Notes: a model not told the origin generated them from the letters alone. 27,071 nucleotides of DNA from Blattamonas nauphoetae (GCA_033064195.1 JARBJD010000636.1:1-27071), one strand, 5' to 3'. Positions 9,766 through 18,606 are shown, counted from the first letter of the stretch. A program made the numbers and translations.

Positions 9766-10752
9766 ATGGCTAGACAGTATTTGAATTCAACACAAATTGA
9801 TCAAATAGTGAAAAACCTCCTGGACAACACGTTCCATTCCAAGACAAAAACATACAATGTCACACTTACATTTTCACAACTTTTACCAACCTATCATGTC
9901 AATGATTCCAATGGAGTATATGACGCAAATGATGAGACATACTTCAATGATTGGCTGAATGGAGAATTACCTCCTGATTTAAACATTGCTGATGGAAAAA
10001 TTGTAGTTCAAAGATTTGTGAAACAATTCACCGGATGGATCCTCAGTAACAACACCGCAAGACAAGCGTACAGAGCATATCAACATTATTATCAGGAAGC
10101 ACAAAATATTCATTTCAATCAACCACCAGCCATCGTAATTCCAACACTATCTCCGAGTCAAAAATCACAACCATCACCTATTGAAACACCTGAATCTCCA
10201 ATCATTCCTGGACAGAAGAGAAACCCGACATCAATTGGTTCAGAATATGAATTCCCGATGAAAGAGATGAGGTTTGAAGATGATGATCTACTGATCCCCA
10301 AGTCACCAGATCCACCAACAATTGTGAAGATTGACAAAGGTTTTGTGCCAAATGTGAGAGAGATCAACAAGGTCGAACCAACGACAAGGCAAGTACTGGG
10401 AATGTTGGAACAAGTGAAAGGTTATTTTGATCATCAACAGAAGGACAATTCAGAGGAGGAACAAATAAAAGCCGAGCATTCAATGTTGGACAATCAGCAT
10501 AAAATGGAACAATTCATTGACAAACAGATCGTTGAATCAAAGAAACTGAATCGAAATATGTTTATTCTCTCACACGTCAGCAGAACTCTCGGAAATGACG
10601 AAACTGAGTTCATTTTAGCACATCCAAAACAGATACCATTTGGTGGAAGATCATTTCAGGAATGGTACGATGAATATACTCATCGATGGGATTCTACACA
10701 TCCAAGGAAAATCCAGAGGGAAAAAGGTAGTGACACATTGATGATTGATTAA
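9766..10752 (+). CDS. Uncharacterised element protein (328 aa)
   Basis: I do not recognise this protein. The ATG is fixed by the T-rich motif directly upstream. Residues 1-120 look folded and are rich in aromatic and Asn residues. Residues about 130-175 are Pro/Ser-rich and probably disordered (SPSQKSQPSPIETPESP). Residues about 205-265 are Glu/Gln/Lys-rich and probably helical. The C-terminus (FGGRSFQEWYDEYTHRWDS) looks folded again. It lies between polB and the integrase in copy A. A role as terminal protein or replication accessory is possible from position alone but has no motif support. The copy B counterpart, if any, is outside the window. Confidence 0.6.
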   Translation: MARQYLNSTQIDQIVKNLLDNTFHSKTKTYNVTLTFSQLLPTYHVNDSNGVYDANDETYFNDWLNGELPPDLNIADGKIVVQRFVKQFTGWILSNNTARQAYRAYQHYYQEAQNIHFNQPPAIVIPTLSPSQKSQPSPIETPESPIIPGQKRNPTSIGSEYEFPMKEMRFEDDDLLIPKSPDPPTIVKIDKGFVPNVREINKVEPTTRQVLGMLEQVKGYFDHQQKDNSEEEQIKAEHSMLDNQHKMEQFIDKQIVESKKLNRNMFILSHVSRTLGNDETEFILAHPKQIPFGGRSFQEWYDEYTHRWDSTHPRKIQREKGSDTLMID

Positions 10753-10814
10753 CCAACGATTCAAAAAGTCGTGACAAAAATACAATATATCCGTTTCGAT
10801 CAAAGATACAATTT

Positions 10815-11705
10815 ATGTCCAAAGACATCACTGGAGATCCACAGAAGACATCAGACAAAAAGGTTCCACAAAAGTGTGACAGACCATACTTTTCTCCCAA
10901 GTTCGGATCATGGGAAATTGATCTCGTTTTTATCCAATCACCAACGTCAAAAACAGTCCTGCAGATGTACCTGTTTGCCATCAACATCAACACCAAATAC
11001 CTTGTAGTTATTCCTGTACTGGCTAAATCATGGAGCAAAGTCAAAACTGCAATCAATGATCTGATTTATCATCGTGGAATTCATATCAACAACATTCGTA
11101 GTGACGGTGAAGCAGCATGGACAAGTGGAGAAGCATCAATTTACTTCAAGAAACAAAAGGTGAGTACATATTTCACAAGCTCACCATTCACAAATCACAA
11201 TAGAATTGTCGATCGAGTGATCAGAACAATCAGAGATGGATTCCAGGACAATGCGACACAGATGGCAAATCATTCACTGATGAATCAGATGGTGGAATAC
11301 TACAACATGACTCCACATCGGGCGTACTGGAACAAGTTCACTCCACAGCAAGCACAAAATAATAGAGAGATAGAGGCACTGTATGTCTCCAGTTGTGAAG
11401 AACAATTGAAGAACATCCAGAGACATCAGTCAACACAACTGCTTTGGCGATATAAATCAGGAAACATTCTACTGATCCACCTTGATTTGGACAAGACTGT
11501 TGCCAAGTTTCAGAAGAAGCGAAGACAGTTTCAATTTGTTGGACAATTCATTGAATATAAACACGGAAATGTGGTGGCAAAACTTCTGAACGGGCTCACG
11601 TGTCTACCAAAAATAGTGTACGTTCCAATTCAACACACAAAGTATCATGCTGCTTCCATCGATGATTTATCACCAGAGTTCATTGATGAATTTAATATCA
11701 TTTAA
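10815..11705 (+). CDS. Polinton-type integrase (RVE/DDE family; fossil element)
   Basis: Retroviral-fold integrase that would insert the element into host DNA. The catalytic core starts near residue 30: the first acidic residue lies in WEIDLVFI (D36), the second in IRSDGEAAW (D97), and a third acidic residue follows after a 35-residue gap in HNRIVDRVIRTIRD (D133), the spacing typical of the family. TYFTSSPFTNHNRIVDR corresponds to the conserved segment before the third position. The C-terminal part (about 210-280) is basic and beta-rich, like integrase DNA-binding domains. The ATG used is the first good Met; similarity could begin slightly earlier. It lies between an unknown gene and the small gene at 11743, all on +. 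Confidence 0.88.
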   Translation: MSKDITGDPQKTSDKKVPQKCDRPYFSPKFGSWEIDLVFIQSPTSKTVLQMYLFAININTKYLVVIPVLAKSWSKVKTAINDLIYHRGIHINNIRSDGEAAWTSGEASIYFKKQKVSTYFTSSPFTNHNRIVDRVIRTIRDGFQDNATQMANHSLMNQMVEYYNMTPHRAYWNKFTPQQAQNNREIEALYVSSCEEQLKNIQRHQSTQLLWRYKSGNILLIHLDLDKTVAKFQKKRRQFQFVGQFIEYKHGNVVAKLLNGLTCLPKIVYVPIQHTKYHAASIDDLSPEFIDEFNII

Positions 11706-11742
11706 TTTCAAAAGTGTTTCAAATATTTTTATTCGGTTTAAA

Positions 11743-12126
11743 ATGATTCGGAACAGTTTATTACATTTTGGAAAAGATCCAAAGTTTTTAGAACATTTTG
11801 ATAAAGATCTAAAGATTTTAGAACCGTTTGATCCTAAACAGAACTGTTTTGAAAACATCTATGATTTTCAGAAGTTTTTGGAAAAGAACAGAAAAGAACT
11901 GAACGAATATACGACCCAGAAACTGAATCGGTTGATCAGAATTGACGGATACAAAATAACAAAAATAAGAGGTGAGATTACACTTAGAAAAATAAACCAT
12001 GACAACACAGGTGACTCCACTTCATTCTCGATTGATCAAAGATTATCAGACATTGAAGAATCAATTCGTACATTGACAGACACGATTGGCAGTCTCATCC
12101 AAGAGCAATCGGACACTACGAATTAA
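11743..12126 (+). CDS. Small uncharacterised protein (127 aa)
   Basis: I do not recognise this protein. The frame is open further upstream, but the Met at 11743 is preceded by ATATTTTTATTCGGTTTAAA, which resembles the T-rich promoter motif of its neighbours, so that start is preferred. The N-terminal part repeats a short Lys/Phe pattern (FGKDPKFLEHFDKDLKILEPFD). The middle is basic (about residues 45-85) and the C-terminus (SIDQRLSDIEESIRTLTDTI) looks like a short coiled coil. Its 3' end overlaps the 3' end of the packaging ATPase gene on the opposite strand by 66 bp. It could be a small structural or DNA-binding protein. Confidence 0.55.
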   Translation: MIRNSLLHFGKDPKFLEHFDKDLKILEPFDPKQNCFENIYDFQKFLEKNRKELNEYTTQKLNRLIRIDGYKITKIRGEITLRKINHDNTGDSTSFSIDQRLSDIEESIRTLTDTIGSLIQEQSDTTN

Positions 12127-13017
12127 ACCATCTTTGTTGATCTCAGTCAGTGCAACTCCATCTGTATTGTTTCGAAGAATGATTGCTTCACATTTTTGTT
12201 TTCGTTGATAGATGTTCCAGAACTGTCGAATGTCAATTGGTGCATTCAGTTGAGGATAGACTCTGCTGATTCGTTCTTTGTTGAATCCTCCAAAGATCCA
12301 CATTGAATCAATGTTTGACTTCATATCTGCTGACAAACTGAAGAGCTCATGCATCATCAGAAAGAATGTGAACTTTGGTTGTCGATTCTCCAGTAACAAT
12401 TCCATCATTGTCATTCTATTTTTGGATGTTCTTCGTTCACCAAGGATCCTGCGACAGTCATCCAAGAGGATATTCGTTTGGAGATTCTTCACTGAGAAGT
12501 CATCAATGTAGAGAGCATTCAAGATATCATCCCTGCTTTCATCAGTGATTCTATCTTGCCATTGATTGTCAATAATCTCTTCATAAGCAGCTTTTGATTC
12601 AGAGAGTTCCAACAGAAACGGCAAAGCTTCATCATATTTCACTTTCACGTATGGAACGTTCAGTATTGGTTTGAATTTATCGAAAGTTGGATCAATGTTC
12701 TTATCAGTGACGAAGACAAACAGGTGAAAGAGTTCATTCCAAACATTAACATTTTGGAGCTTGGCAACTTCTCGAAGAGTATTGAATGTTTTCCCACTTC
12801 CTCTGTTTCCAACGAGGACATTCACACTATTGCGATTGAAATTTAGGTCTGGATGTATTTGTGATTGAACTTCATGAGAAACATTCCTACTAGATGCTTC
12901 ACTCAGTTTTGCATTCACGTATGCTGTAAGAGAAGAGGGTTCCACCCTCCGCGAAACCAAAGATTTTGTTGTTGAAGATACGGGTGATGCCCTTAGAATG
13001 GAATTCGTTCTTTTCAT
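12061..13017 (-). CDS. A32/FtsK-HerA-type genome-packaging ATPase (fossil element)
   Basis: This P-loop ATPase of 318 residues would pump element DNA into capsids. Walker A is GNRGSGKT at residues 70-77 and Walker B is ILLDD at 183-187. FTFFLMMHELFSL further on fits the conserved strand and sensor region of the A32 family. The length is in the family's usual range (about 250-350). It is the only copy A gene on the - strand and converges on the small gene at 11743-12126. It starts back-to-back with the + strand gene at 13077 across a 59-bp AT-rich spacer that probably holds two promoters. The N-terminal 50 residues are Ser/Arg-rich and outside the ATPase domain. Confidence 0.88.
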   Translation of the reverse strand: MKRTNSILRASPVSSTTKSLVSRRVEPSSLTAYVNAKLSEASSRNVSHEVQSQIHPDLNFNRNSVNVLVGNRGSGKTFNTLREVAKLQNVNVWNELFHLFVFVTDKNIDPTFDKFKPILNVPYVKVKYDEALPFLLELSESKAAYEEIIDNQWQDRITDESRDDILNALYIDDFSVKNLQTNILLDDCRRILGERRTSKNRMTMMELLLENRQPKFTFFLMMHELFSLSADMKSNIDSMWIFGGFNKERISRVYPQLNAPIDIRQFWNIYQRKQKCEAIILRNNTDGVALTEINKDGLIRSVRLLLDETANRVCQCTN

Positions 13018-13076
13018 TTATGATTTAACTCTAATTAAAATATACTTTTGGTTTTTTTATTTTGTATGAAAACACA
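13018..13076. promoter_or_regulatory. Divergent promoter region
   Basis: This 59-bp AT-rich spacer lies between the ATPase start (13017, -) and the basic ORF start (13077, +). On + it holds TTTTTTTATTTTGTATGAAA, the late-type motif. On - it reads TATTTTAATTAGAGTTAAAT before a TAAATG-type start. Confidence 0.55.
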
Positions 13077-13142
13077 ATGTCGAAGATACAATACATTCCC
13101 GCAAAGAGAAAAGCACAACCAAAGAAACCGAAAATGAGATAG
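13077..13142 (+). CDS. Tiny basic ORF (21 aa)
   Basis: A 21-residue peptide, MSKIQYIPAKRKAQPKK followed by four residues, with nine Lys/Arg. It follows a T-rich promoter motif and ends 12 bp before the next ATG at 13155. The strong charge resembles small core or DNA-condensing peptides of adenovirus-like viruses, but that is only an analogy. It could instead be the upstream part of the next gene. The promoter before it, rather than before 13155, is the main reason for listing it. Confidence 0.4.
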   Translation: MSKIQYIPAKRKAQPKKPKMR

Positions 13143-13154
13143 GAGCAGGGGACA

Positions 13155-14027
13155 ATGGATGCAATGAAAAGAATCTATGCTGATGATGACATGCGCACCA
13201 AATTCAATTCTGCACTCAGTAGTGTTCCATCAGCATTAGAGTATACTGAACGAACTGGACAAAATTGGGAAGTCAAAATGGAAAAATATGGTAAAGTTCC
13301 TGATGTAATGATTTATGACAAAGAAACTGGTGATCTGATTGCAGCGAATGGGTTCATGCTTGCACCATACAACAGCAGACCTGTAGTCGAGACATACAAT
13401 TCAATGAATCCAACACCAGATATGCGAAGACAACAACCATATTCATCATTTCGTCAAGATCATGGAAGAAGAATCAAAGCTGCACACAACAACTTCCTCA
13501 AGACTGGAACATACGATTTACCAGGAAACTATCATGAGGTGAGCTATGGAGACAAGCAAAAGCAACGATCACAACAACCTTATGCAATAATGAAGAAAGC
13601 TGTCGGTGACTATATGACTGATACGTTGAAGGTATATCGTGCCAGTAAAGAAAATCCAGTTGAAGTTAGCAAGGGAATATTGGATAATATGGTTTTCAAT
13701 TCAATTCAGTCTAAAATAGCATCAAAGATGTGGGATAAATGGCTTGAAGATAATGTTCAAAACTTCGTTAGCACAAATGAAGAATGTCAGAGAGTCAAGA
13801 ACAGGAAAGATTTCAAAGAATTGGTAAATCCACAATTTCTTGACATTACGACAACAAATCCAACGTATTTGAGTGAATTCCTTGGTCAATACAATGTTGA
13901 AATATCAACAATTTTGAATCAACTGACGAATGAAGCATATCGAACAAGAGATACAGGACAGTATCAAACAATGTATATGCCCGAATATGCTCGATTCGCA
14001 CACTTGGAGAAAGAAATGGAATCATAA
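13155..14027 (+). CDS. Uncharacterised probable structural protein (290 aa)
   Basis: I do not recognise this protein. It contains an early block GKVPDVMIYDKETGDLIAAN, a Tyr/Pro-rich stretch, a basic DHGRRIKAAHNNFLKTG segment (about residues 105-122) and a helical, acidic C-terminal half. It sits between the tiny basic ORF and the small probable capsid genes, so a structural or assembly role is likely by position. I looked for the His/Asp/Cys pattern of the adenovirus-type cysteine protease usual in Polintons and did not see it here. Confidence 0.6.
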   Translation: MDAMKRIYADDDMRTKFNSALSSVPSALEYTERTGQNWEVKMEKYGKVPDVMIYDKETGDLIAANGFMLAPYNSRPVVETYNSMNPTPDMRRQQPYSSFRQDHGRRIKAAHNNFLKTGTYDLPGNYHEVSYGDKQKQRSQQPYAIMKKAVGDYMTDTLKVYRASKENPVEVSKGILDNMVFNSIQSKIASKMWDKWLEDNVQNFVSTNEECQRVKNRKDFKELVNPQFLDITTTNPTYLSEFLGQYNVEISTILNQLTNEAYRTRDTGQYQTMYMPEYARFAHLEKEMES

Positions 14028-14040
14028 AACATTAAAATCA

Positions 14041-14063
14041 ATTTTTTATTTTTATAGAAAGTG
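14041..14063 (+). promoter_or_regulatory. Late-type promoter motif
   Basis: ATTTTTTATTTTTATAGAAA lies directly before the ATG at 14064. Confidence 0.6.
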
Positions 14064-14651
14064 ATGCAACCAATTCTAAGTTGTCAATTTACAAAACACA
14101 CAAGTTCTTCTTCAGTTCCAACGTCAATCACCAACAATGTCATCATCGATAATAATGGATCCAATTCCGGAAGACCAAAGCTGGAAGATCGAAATGAACA
14201 AGGAGCAAATGTTGAAATGAACAATGAATCAGTTCTGTATGATCCACCACCACTAGAGATCTATCCATCAGCACCAATCCAGAGTCGTTCAATCCCACTA
14301 CGAGAATATACATCCAATGTAGCAGCATTCAAAGATCAATTATTGCTTGTGTACAAAAATACTTTCGCCTGTGAAAAGAAACTACTGAATAATCTCATTG
14401 AACCATCGAAGAAACTGATCACAAACCAAAGTGATTTATGTGCTCTGATTGCGACATTAACTGGAATCAATGATGTTGTGATTGAACTGGACAACCTGCC
14501 TGACAAGTGTCTATGTCTGAATAAACTCCCAGTGTTTAGAACCATTTTCAAGATCCTTGTTGGAGGAAAAGACATGAGTATCGCCTTCAATGAAGCCTAC
14601 AACACAATCCTCAATTATGGAATTTCACTAACGAAAGCAATTCCGAGATAA
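14064..14651 (+). CDS. Uncharacterised element protein (195 aa), conserved in copy B
   Basis: I do not recognise this protein. The ATG at 14064 follows the late-type motif. The first 85 residues are Ser/Asn/Pro-rich and probably disordered (YDPPPLEIYPSAPIQS). The last 110 are well conserved with copy B at the right edge of the window (for example LIATLTGINDVVIELDNLPD) and probably form a compact helical domain. The conservation between two diverged copies shows it was under selection while the element was active. It heads the block of small genes and capsid genes that has the same order in both copies, so a minor virion or assembly role is inferred. Confidence 0.65.
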   Translation: MQPILSCQFTKHTSSSSVPTSITNNVIIDNNGSNSGRPKLEDRNEQGANVEMNNESVLYDPPPLEIYPSAPIQSRSIPLREYTSNVAAFKDQLLLVYKNTFACEKKLLNNLIEPSKKLITNQSDLCALIATLTGINDVVIELDNLPDKCLCLNKLPVFRTIFKILVGGKDMSIAFNEAYNTILNYGISLTKAIPR

Positions 14652-14661
14652 AATTAATAAT

Positions 14662-14687
14662 GAATTGTATTTTATATTTTTACATAA
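14662..14687 (+). promoter_or_regulatory. Late-type promoter motif
   Basis: GAATTGTATTTTATATTTTT plus ACATAA abuts the ATG at 14688, giving a TAAATG start context. Confidence 0.6.
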
Positions 14688-15029
14688 ATGGCACCAGGAT
14701 GTTTCAACAAACTCAAAAATATCGGCAAACAATTCTTTCAATTCATCAAACCATTAGCTCCAACGTTGCTTCAAGTCGGTGGTGGGCTCCTCTCACAGAC
14801 GAACAACAAGTTTGAACAAGCAGCAGGAGGAATACTAAGTGGATTAGGTGGAATGATGGATGTATATCAGCAAAATAAAGCAATGAATCAGTTACAAAAG
14901 CCTCAACGACAGGACTTTTCAGATCAAAGACCACAAATGATCGAGTATGAACCACCACGAAATGCTCGCTATTCCAATGATGACATACCCCAATCATCAA
15001 ATTCAAAAATTCAATTCAAAGGGTTATAA
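14688..15029 (+). CDS. Small amphipathic virion-type protein 1 (113 aa)
   Basis: It begins MAPGCFNKLKNIGKQFFQF and carries about 40 residues of alternating hydrophobic and Lys/Gly residues (LAPTLLQVGGGLLSQ), then a Gly-rich segment (AAGGILSGLGGMMD) and a polar Pro/Gln-rich tail. The pattern recalls membrane-active minor capsid proteins such as adenovirus pVI; that is analogy, not a detected family. A related copy is at 26416-26758 on - in copy B. The next gene also starts with MAPC and a similar amphipathic helix, so the two may be distant paralogues. Confidence 0.6.
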   Translation: MAPGCFNKLKNIGKQFFQFIKPLAPTLLQVGGGLLSQTNNKFEQAAGGILSGLGGMMDVYQQNKAMNQLQKPQRQDFSDQRPQMIEYEPPRNARYSNDDIPQSSNSKIQFKGL

Positions 15030-15043
15030 ATAAATGTAAATCC

Positions 15044-15063
15044 AGTTTTTTATTTTTACATAA
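15044..15063 (+). promoter_or_regulatory. Late-type promoter motif
   Basis: GTTTTTTATTTTTACATAA abuts the ATG at 15064. Confidence 0.65.
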
Positions 15064-15399
15064 ATGGCACCATGTTGGTTATCAAAATTAGCAGGAGTCG
15101 GCAAAACCATTCTCAGAATTGGAGCTCCATTTCTGAATCTCATTCCCTTTGTTGGACCAGTGATTTCCAAGATTGCACAGACAGGAGTGGAGATGATCCC
15201 AGACATGAAATCAGATCAGCAAATCCATGCAGAAAAGATGGCACAGTCTGAGCAAGCAATCAATGAAGGAAACACAGCAGTTGCGAACAAACTAAGAGGA
15301 GAAATACTGAGACTGGAAGAAAAGCTGAAGCCGAAAGTGAGGAAACCAAAAATGAAAAAGGAAATGAAAGTAACAATATTGTTTTTTATTTTTGATAAA
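15064..15399 (+). CDS. Small amphipathic virion-type protein 2
   Basis: About 100 residues. It begins MAPCWLSKLAGVGKTILRIG, with a hydrophobic stretch APFLNLIPFVGPVISKIAQT at residues 21-40, then a helical charged region (AEKMAQ, RLEEKLKPK) and a Lys-rich tail. It could bind or disrupt membranes, or cement the capsid. The frame is continuous with the capsid gene that follows, but the promoter motif at 15374-15399 marks a separate start for that gene. The counterpart in copy B is at 26080-26378 on -. Confidence 0.6.
15374..15399 (+). promoter_or_regulatory. Late-type promoter motif of capsid gene 1
   Basis: CAATATTGTTTTTTATTTTT plus GATAAA abuts the ATG at 15400. It decides the capsid start although the upstream frame is open. 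Confidence 0.7.
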
Positions 15400-17310
15400 A
15401 TGAACTCACACATTACACATCTGACAAACAAAAGACATGGAGCCTCAACATTGACTGGAAATACAACTGGATCAATCAAGTATACCCGAGATGACATTGG
15501 TCAAATACAACAACAATTAATGTCTGAACATCATGTTAATTCTCTTCTGAATGATGGAGCACACAGTACCTCAATTCAGGAGTTGAAACCATCAGAGAAT
15601 TCACGCTTCTACAAAGGACAAGAGATAATCATTCCACTGACAGGTAATCAAGACATTTGTCAAATCGATGATTCCTTCATTACGTTCACGATAACAACGA
15701 CGTTGAAAGTCAACAATTGGGACATTACCCCAGACAAAGTTGGATCGTACTCAAATGAGAGGATATTTATGTTCGTTGGACTGAAGCATTCGGCATCAAT
15801 CTTTAGTAGATTCACTGTTCTTCACAACAATCAAAGAATCATCAGCACTGCAAACAATGACGTTTCAATGGAGTCTCACATCTACAATATGATCAAACCA
15901 AAGAGTCAATTGGAGAATCGTATGCATGCACATACTCCATGGCAGAATGCTTGGAATCATGACGAATCTGTTGCTGGTGTCTATATTCCATTGTCAGACT
16001 TCACCACAGTGTCACAAGCCGGTCATTTCACGGATACAATTAAGGTACCGATTCGTGTGTCAATTAACCTTGAAGATCTTCTCATTTTCTCAGGGATGAC
16101 TGACTATCCAAAAGGTCTCTTTGGTGATCTGAAATTTAGTGTGTACATTAATGAAGATGCATTCGTTTGCTGTCCAGTTAATCCTGAACTCACTTTGAAG
16201 AACACATTGTCGACCTACATTGGTTCAACAAAACCACCAATTCACCATGCCATTGCAGATTGTCAACAACATCGTCCATGGTTTTTCCGCTCTCTTCTTG
16301 CGAACTGCACAAAGAATTTCGTTCAGATTGGCCAATCATTTCGGATATCAGCAGTGACTCAAGACATTTACTATAATTCAGCAGGAACAGTAGCAAAAGA
16401 ACCAGAATTTGTGGATCAGTACATCTCGTTGAACATTATTGATTATCAAATTGATGATGTGTATTGCATGAGTGCTGGATACAAAATGAAAGAAATAGCG
16501 AAAGAGAGTCTGAAGAAGATGTATCAGGATCGTCCAGGAACAATTCCAGCAGAAAAGATATCGTTCTATCCATTTCAGAAGACACCAACGGCGACAGGAA
16601 TTGATTGTACTCAACAGATGGTTCTCGTTTATGCGAAGGATATCTTGCTTCTCTTCCGTCTCTACGATATTGAAGTCACTTGTTTCCACAATCCAATGCA
16701 GAAAGATCTTCGAGTGCATCTCCTCAACAAATATTATCCAGAACAACCGACAACAACTATTGGAGCTCGCTTCTATCAGTTTGCATTGTCTACTCTCAAC
16801 CTTGATTCATACCTGACTGTTCCTGATGATTTGGAGCGTTCATTGACGGATTCTCTCGTTGAAGAACATCTCGAAGGTGGTAGAACATATCCAAATGAAA
16901 CGATGGCAAGATTACGACCGATTTATGACAATCCTGACTTCCTTTTGTGCTTCTCAACTCAACGAAGTGGATGTCCAACAAACTGCAACGATTCAATTAG
17001 TTCCAGAGGTCAGAATGTTCCCGTCACTTTGAGGTCAAGTCCAATTTTTCAAGGGAATCTTGACACATACTACAATGTTCTCGATCCAAGTCAAAAGGGT
17101 GGAGATATGACAACATTTACGCATCCACCAGCACCGATTTTAGCAACCACTGCAACAACATGGTGGGTCTTACGATTCGTTAATGGTGAACCAAGAGTCG
17201 AATACTATCCAAATCACACTGAAAGCATTGCACAAGGTACTCGGAATTCCAAAATCATAAATGAGCAAAAGAAAATAATGATATTGTATTTTTTATTTTT
17301 CTGTAAATGA
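15400..17310 (+). CDS. Major-capsid-like protein 1, copy A (fossil element)
   Basis: About 636 residues starting MNSHITHLTNK, near the 600-650 typical of double-jelly-roll major capsid proteins of Polintons, virophages and relatives. It is beta-rich throughout. Conserved landmarks shared with copy B include FITFT, FVGLKHSAS, RVSINLEDLLIFSGMTDYP, FALSTLNLDSYLTVPDDLER and the C-terminal APILATTATTWWVLR. The layout also matches the protein of the next gene (SINLEDLLIFSGMTDYPKGLFGDL against PLSTFDQYPNSIFGNL), so the two are paralogues. No profile search was possible, so the double-jelly-roll call rests on length, beta-rich character and position after the ATPase and small genes. By eye it is 80-85% identical to copy B. 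Confidence 0.8.
   Translation: MNSHITHLTNKRHGASTLTGNTTGSIKYTRDDIGQIQQQLMSEHHVNSLLNDGAHSTSIQELKPSENSRFYKGQEIIIPLTGNQDICQIDDSFITFTITTTLKVNNWDITPDKVGSYSNERIFMFVGLKHSASIFSRFTVLHNNQRIISTANNDVSMESHIYNMIKPKSQLENRMHAHTPWQNAWNHDESVAGVYIPLSDFTTVSQAGHFTDTIKVPIRVSINLEDLLIFSGMTDYPKGLFGDLKFSVYINEDAFVCCPVNPELTLKNTLSTYIGSTKPPIHHAIADCQQHRPWFFRSLLANCTKNFVQIGQSFRISAVTQDIYYNSAGTVAKEPEFVDQYISLNIIDYQIDDVYCMSAGYKMKEIAKESLKKMYQDRPGTIPAEKISFYPFQKTPTATGIDCTQQMVLVYAKDILLLFRLYDIEVTCFHNPMQKDLRVHLLNKYYPEQPTTTIGARFYQFALSTLNLDSYLTVPDDLERSLTDSLVEEHLEGGRTYPNETMARLRPIYDNPDFLLCFSTQRSGCPTNCNDSISSRGQNVPVTLRSSPIFQGNLDTYYNVLDPSQKGGDMTTFTHPPAPILATTATTWWVLRFVNGEPRVEYYPNHTESIAQGTRNSKIINEQKKIMILYFLFFCK
17281..17306 (+). promoter_or_regulatory. 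Late-type promoter motif
   Basis: ATATTGTATTTTTTATTTTT plus CTGTAA abuts the ATG at 17307. It is almost identical to the motif before the same gene in copy B (24072-24096). Confidence 0.7.
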
Positions 17311-18347
17311 GAAGTATCAGAGCAAATCAATCCAAACCAACATCAACATTAACTGAACAAATTGAAGTCCAATCATACATGCCAAAACAATGGGATTCAG
17401 AACCTCACGTGTATTCAATTCAGGAAGTGCATCCAACAAATCCTCCAATGCCGTGCAGAATCACAGATGAAATTGAAGTTCCATTGTGCTATGATGGTCA
17501 TGATGTGACTGAGTTTTCGAAGAGTCATTTGCGAATAGATCTAACAATTACTGTTTCAGTTACAAAGCCGGGGGAAAGTGTGCCGATTGAAACTGTTGGA
17601 TTGTATGGCATGTTCTTCGGATTCAAATCATCGTCTGATGCAATTCGAGAGATGAGACTCGTCGACAGTCAAGGAAACATCATTGACAATTCACTTCAGA
17701 ATAATCACATCCACGAATCATTTCTTTATCACACTTTCAAGTCACATGAAGAGAAAAATTACATGAAGCGTTGCTACAGTCTTTGGGAAAACGTTCAGAG
17801 AATGGATCCGAGTGTCTGTGGATACTATTATACTCCATTATTAAGAGGTGATACACCTTTCCCACAAACAATCACATTTACAATTCCACTGGTGATTCCA
17901 TTTGTTAGTCTCCTTCCACTGAGTACTTTTGATCAATATCCCAATTCTATCTTTGGTAATTTACGCTTGAGATTTCACTTGACAACTGATTCGCTTGTGT
18001 ATTGTCCTATTCGATCATCAACTGTCATTCGAAAAACACTTCAAGATTCATCTGATGTATTTCTTAATGGGGCTGTTTATGGAATACAACCATCTCGAAT
18101 GAATTTAATGCAAGACGGAGAATTCTCAGTTTTAACACAGGAATTCACACAAATCGGAAATCCGGTTCAACAATACGATAAATTTGACAATCAGGATTTA
18201 TCTTCTGTTGCCAGGATATACATAAAACAATCCACTTCTACTGTTCTTACTTCATCAGTGGACAAAGCAACAACTGTCTGCTACGGATATCAAATCGCAG
18301 ATGCAACAAAACAATCCCTCTTCAACACATATTCGAAGACTCTTTAA
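17307..18347 (+). pseudogene. Capsid-like protein 2, copy A (fossil)
   Basis: Starts MRSIRANQSKPTSTL and is closely similar to the copy B gene at 22383-24071, but covers only the first 60% or so of it. Similarity between the copies ends at about 18,345, which is taken as the right limit of copy A. Landmarks are EVPLCYDGHD, FKSSSDAIREMRLVDS, LLPLSTFDQYPNSIFGNLRL and LTTDSLVYCPI. The last two align with the matching part of capsid-like protein 1. It therefore looks like a second, diverged double-jelly-roll-type protein rather than a single-jelly-roll penton. Confidence 0.75.
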
Positions 18348-18570
18348 GTAGTGGTAGAAGCGATTTGAGAACCAATCTGAAATTGGCTTTGAAATCAAAA
18401 CTAAAAGTCAACGCCGATTGACCAATTTTGTATCTTGTATTAAAAGGAATTTATGACATTTCGATGACCTCAAAAAAGTGCCCTAAATTCGAAAATAATA
18501 GCCAAAAAATGACCTCTTGAAAAGTGTCCTTTTTGAAGCTTTTTTTGAGTACTTTCCAAAAACAAATTCG
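18348..18570. other. Gene-free spacer
   Basis: I see no gene. The sequence has no visible counterpart in copy B and reads like AT-rich host or degraded DNA. It separates the end of copy A from the early-type promoter of the module gene at 18607. Confidence 0.5.
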
Positions 18571-18606
18571 ATTTCTTTTTTTATTCAATTTTTTAATTTG
18601 GATAAA
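18571..18606 (+). promoter_or_regulatory. Early-type promoter motif
   Basis: ATTTCTTTTTTTATTC is followed by AATTTTTTAATTTGGATAAA, which abuts the ATG at 18607. The layout is the same as before 2212 and 2841. Confidence 0.65.

Larger units (their letters stand above)
1761..18347 (+). mobile_element. Polinton/Maverick-like element, copy A (fossil)
   Basis: The element is identified by its gene set: protein-primed PolB with an internal HNH-type zinc domain, an RVE-type integrase, a packaging ATPase and two double-jelly-roll-like capsid proteins. Without the 2.5-kb hAT insertion it spans about 14 kb, close to the usual 15-20 kb of Polintons. It is broken, with roughly half a dozen breaks concentrated in the polymerase gene and the terminal genes, while several central ORFs still look open. 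The left boundary is approximate. The right boundary is where similarity to copy B stops. No terminal inverted repeats or 6-bp target duplication could be shown. By eye, protein identity to copy B in the main capsid gene is about 80-85%, so the two are separate, fairly old lineages rather than a recent duplication. Confidence 0.85.

Noticed and set aside
11670-12000. Open frames on - opposite the 11743 gene
   Set aside because: They are shadows of the + strand gene, rich in Phe and Ile, with no start context.
18517-18606. Extension of the module gene to an upstream Met at 18517
   Set aside because: The extension translates the promoter motif into low-complexity Phe-rich sequence; the motif abuts the ATG at 18607.
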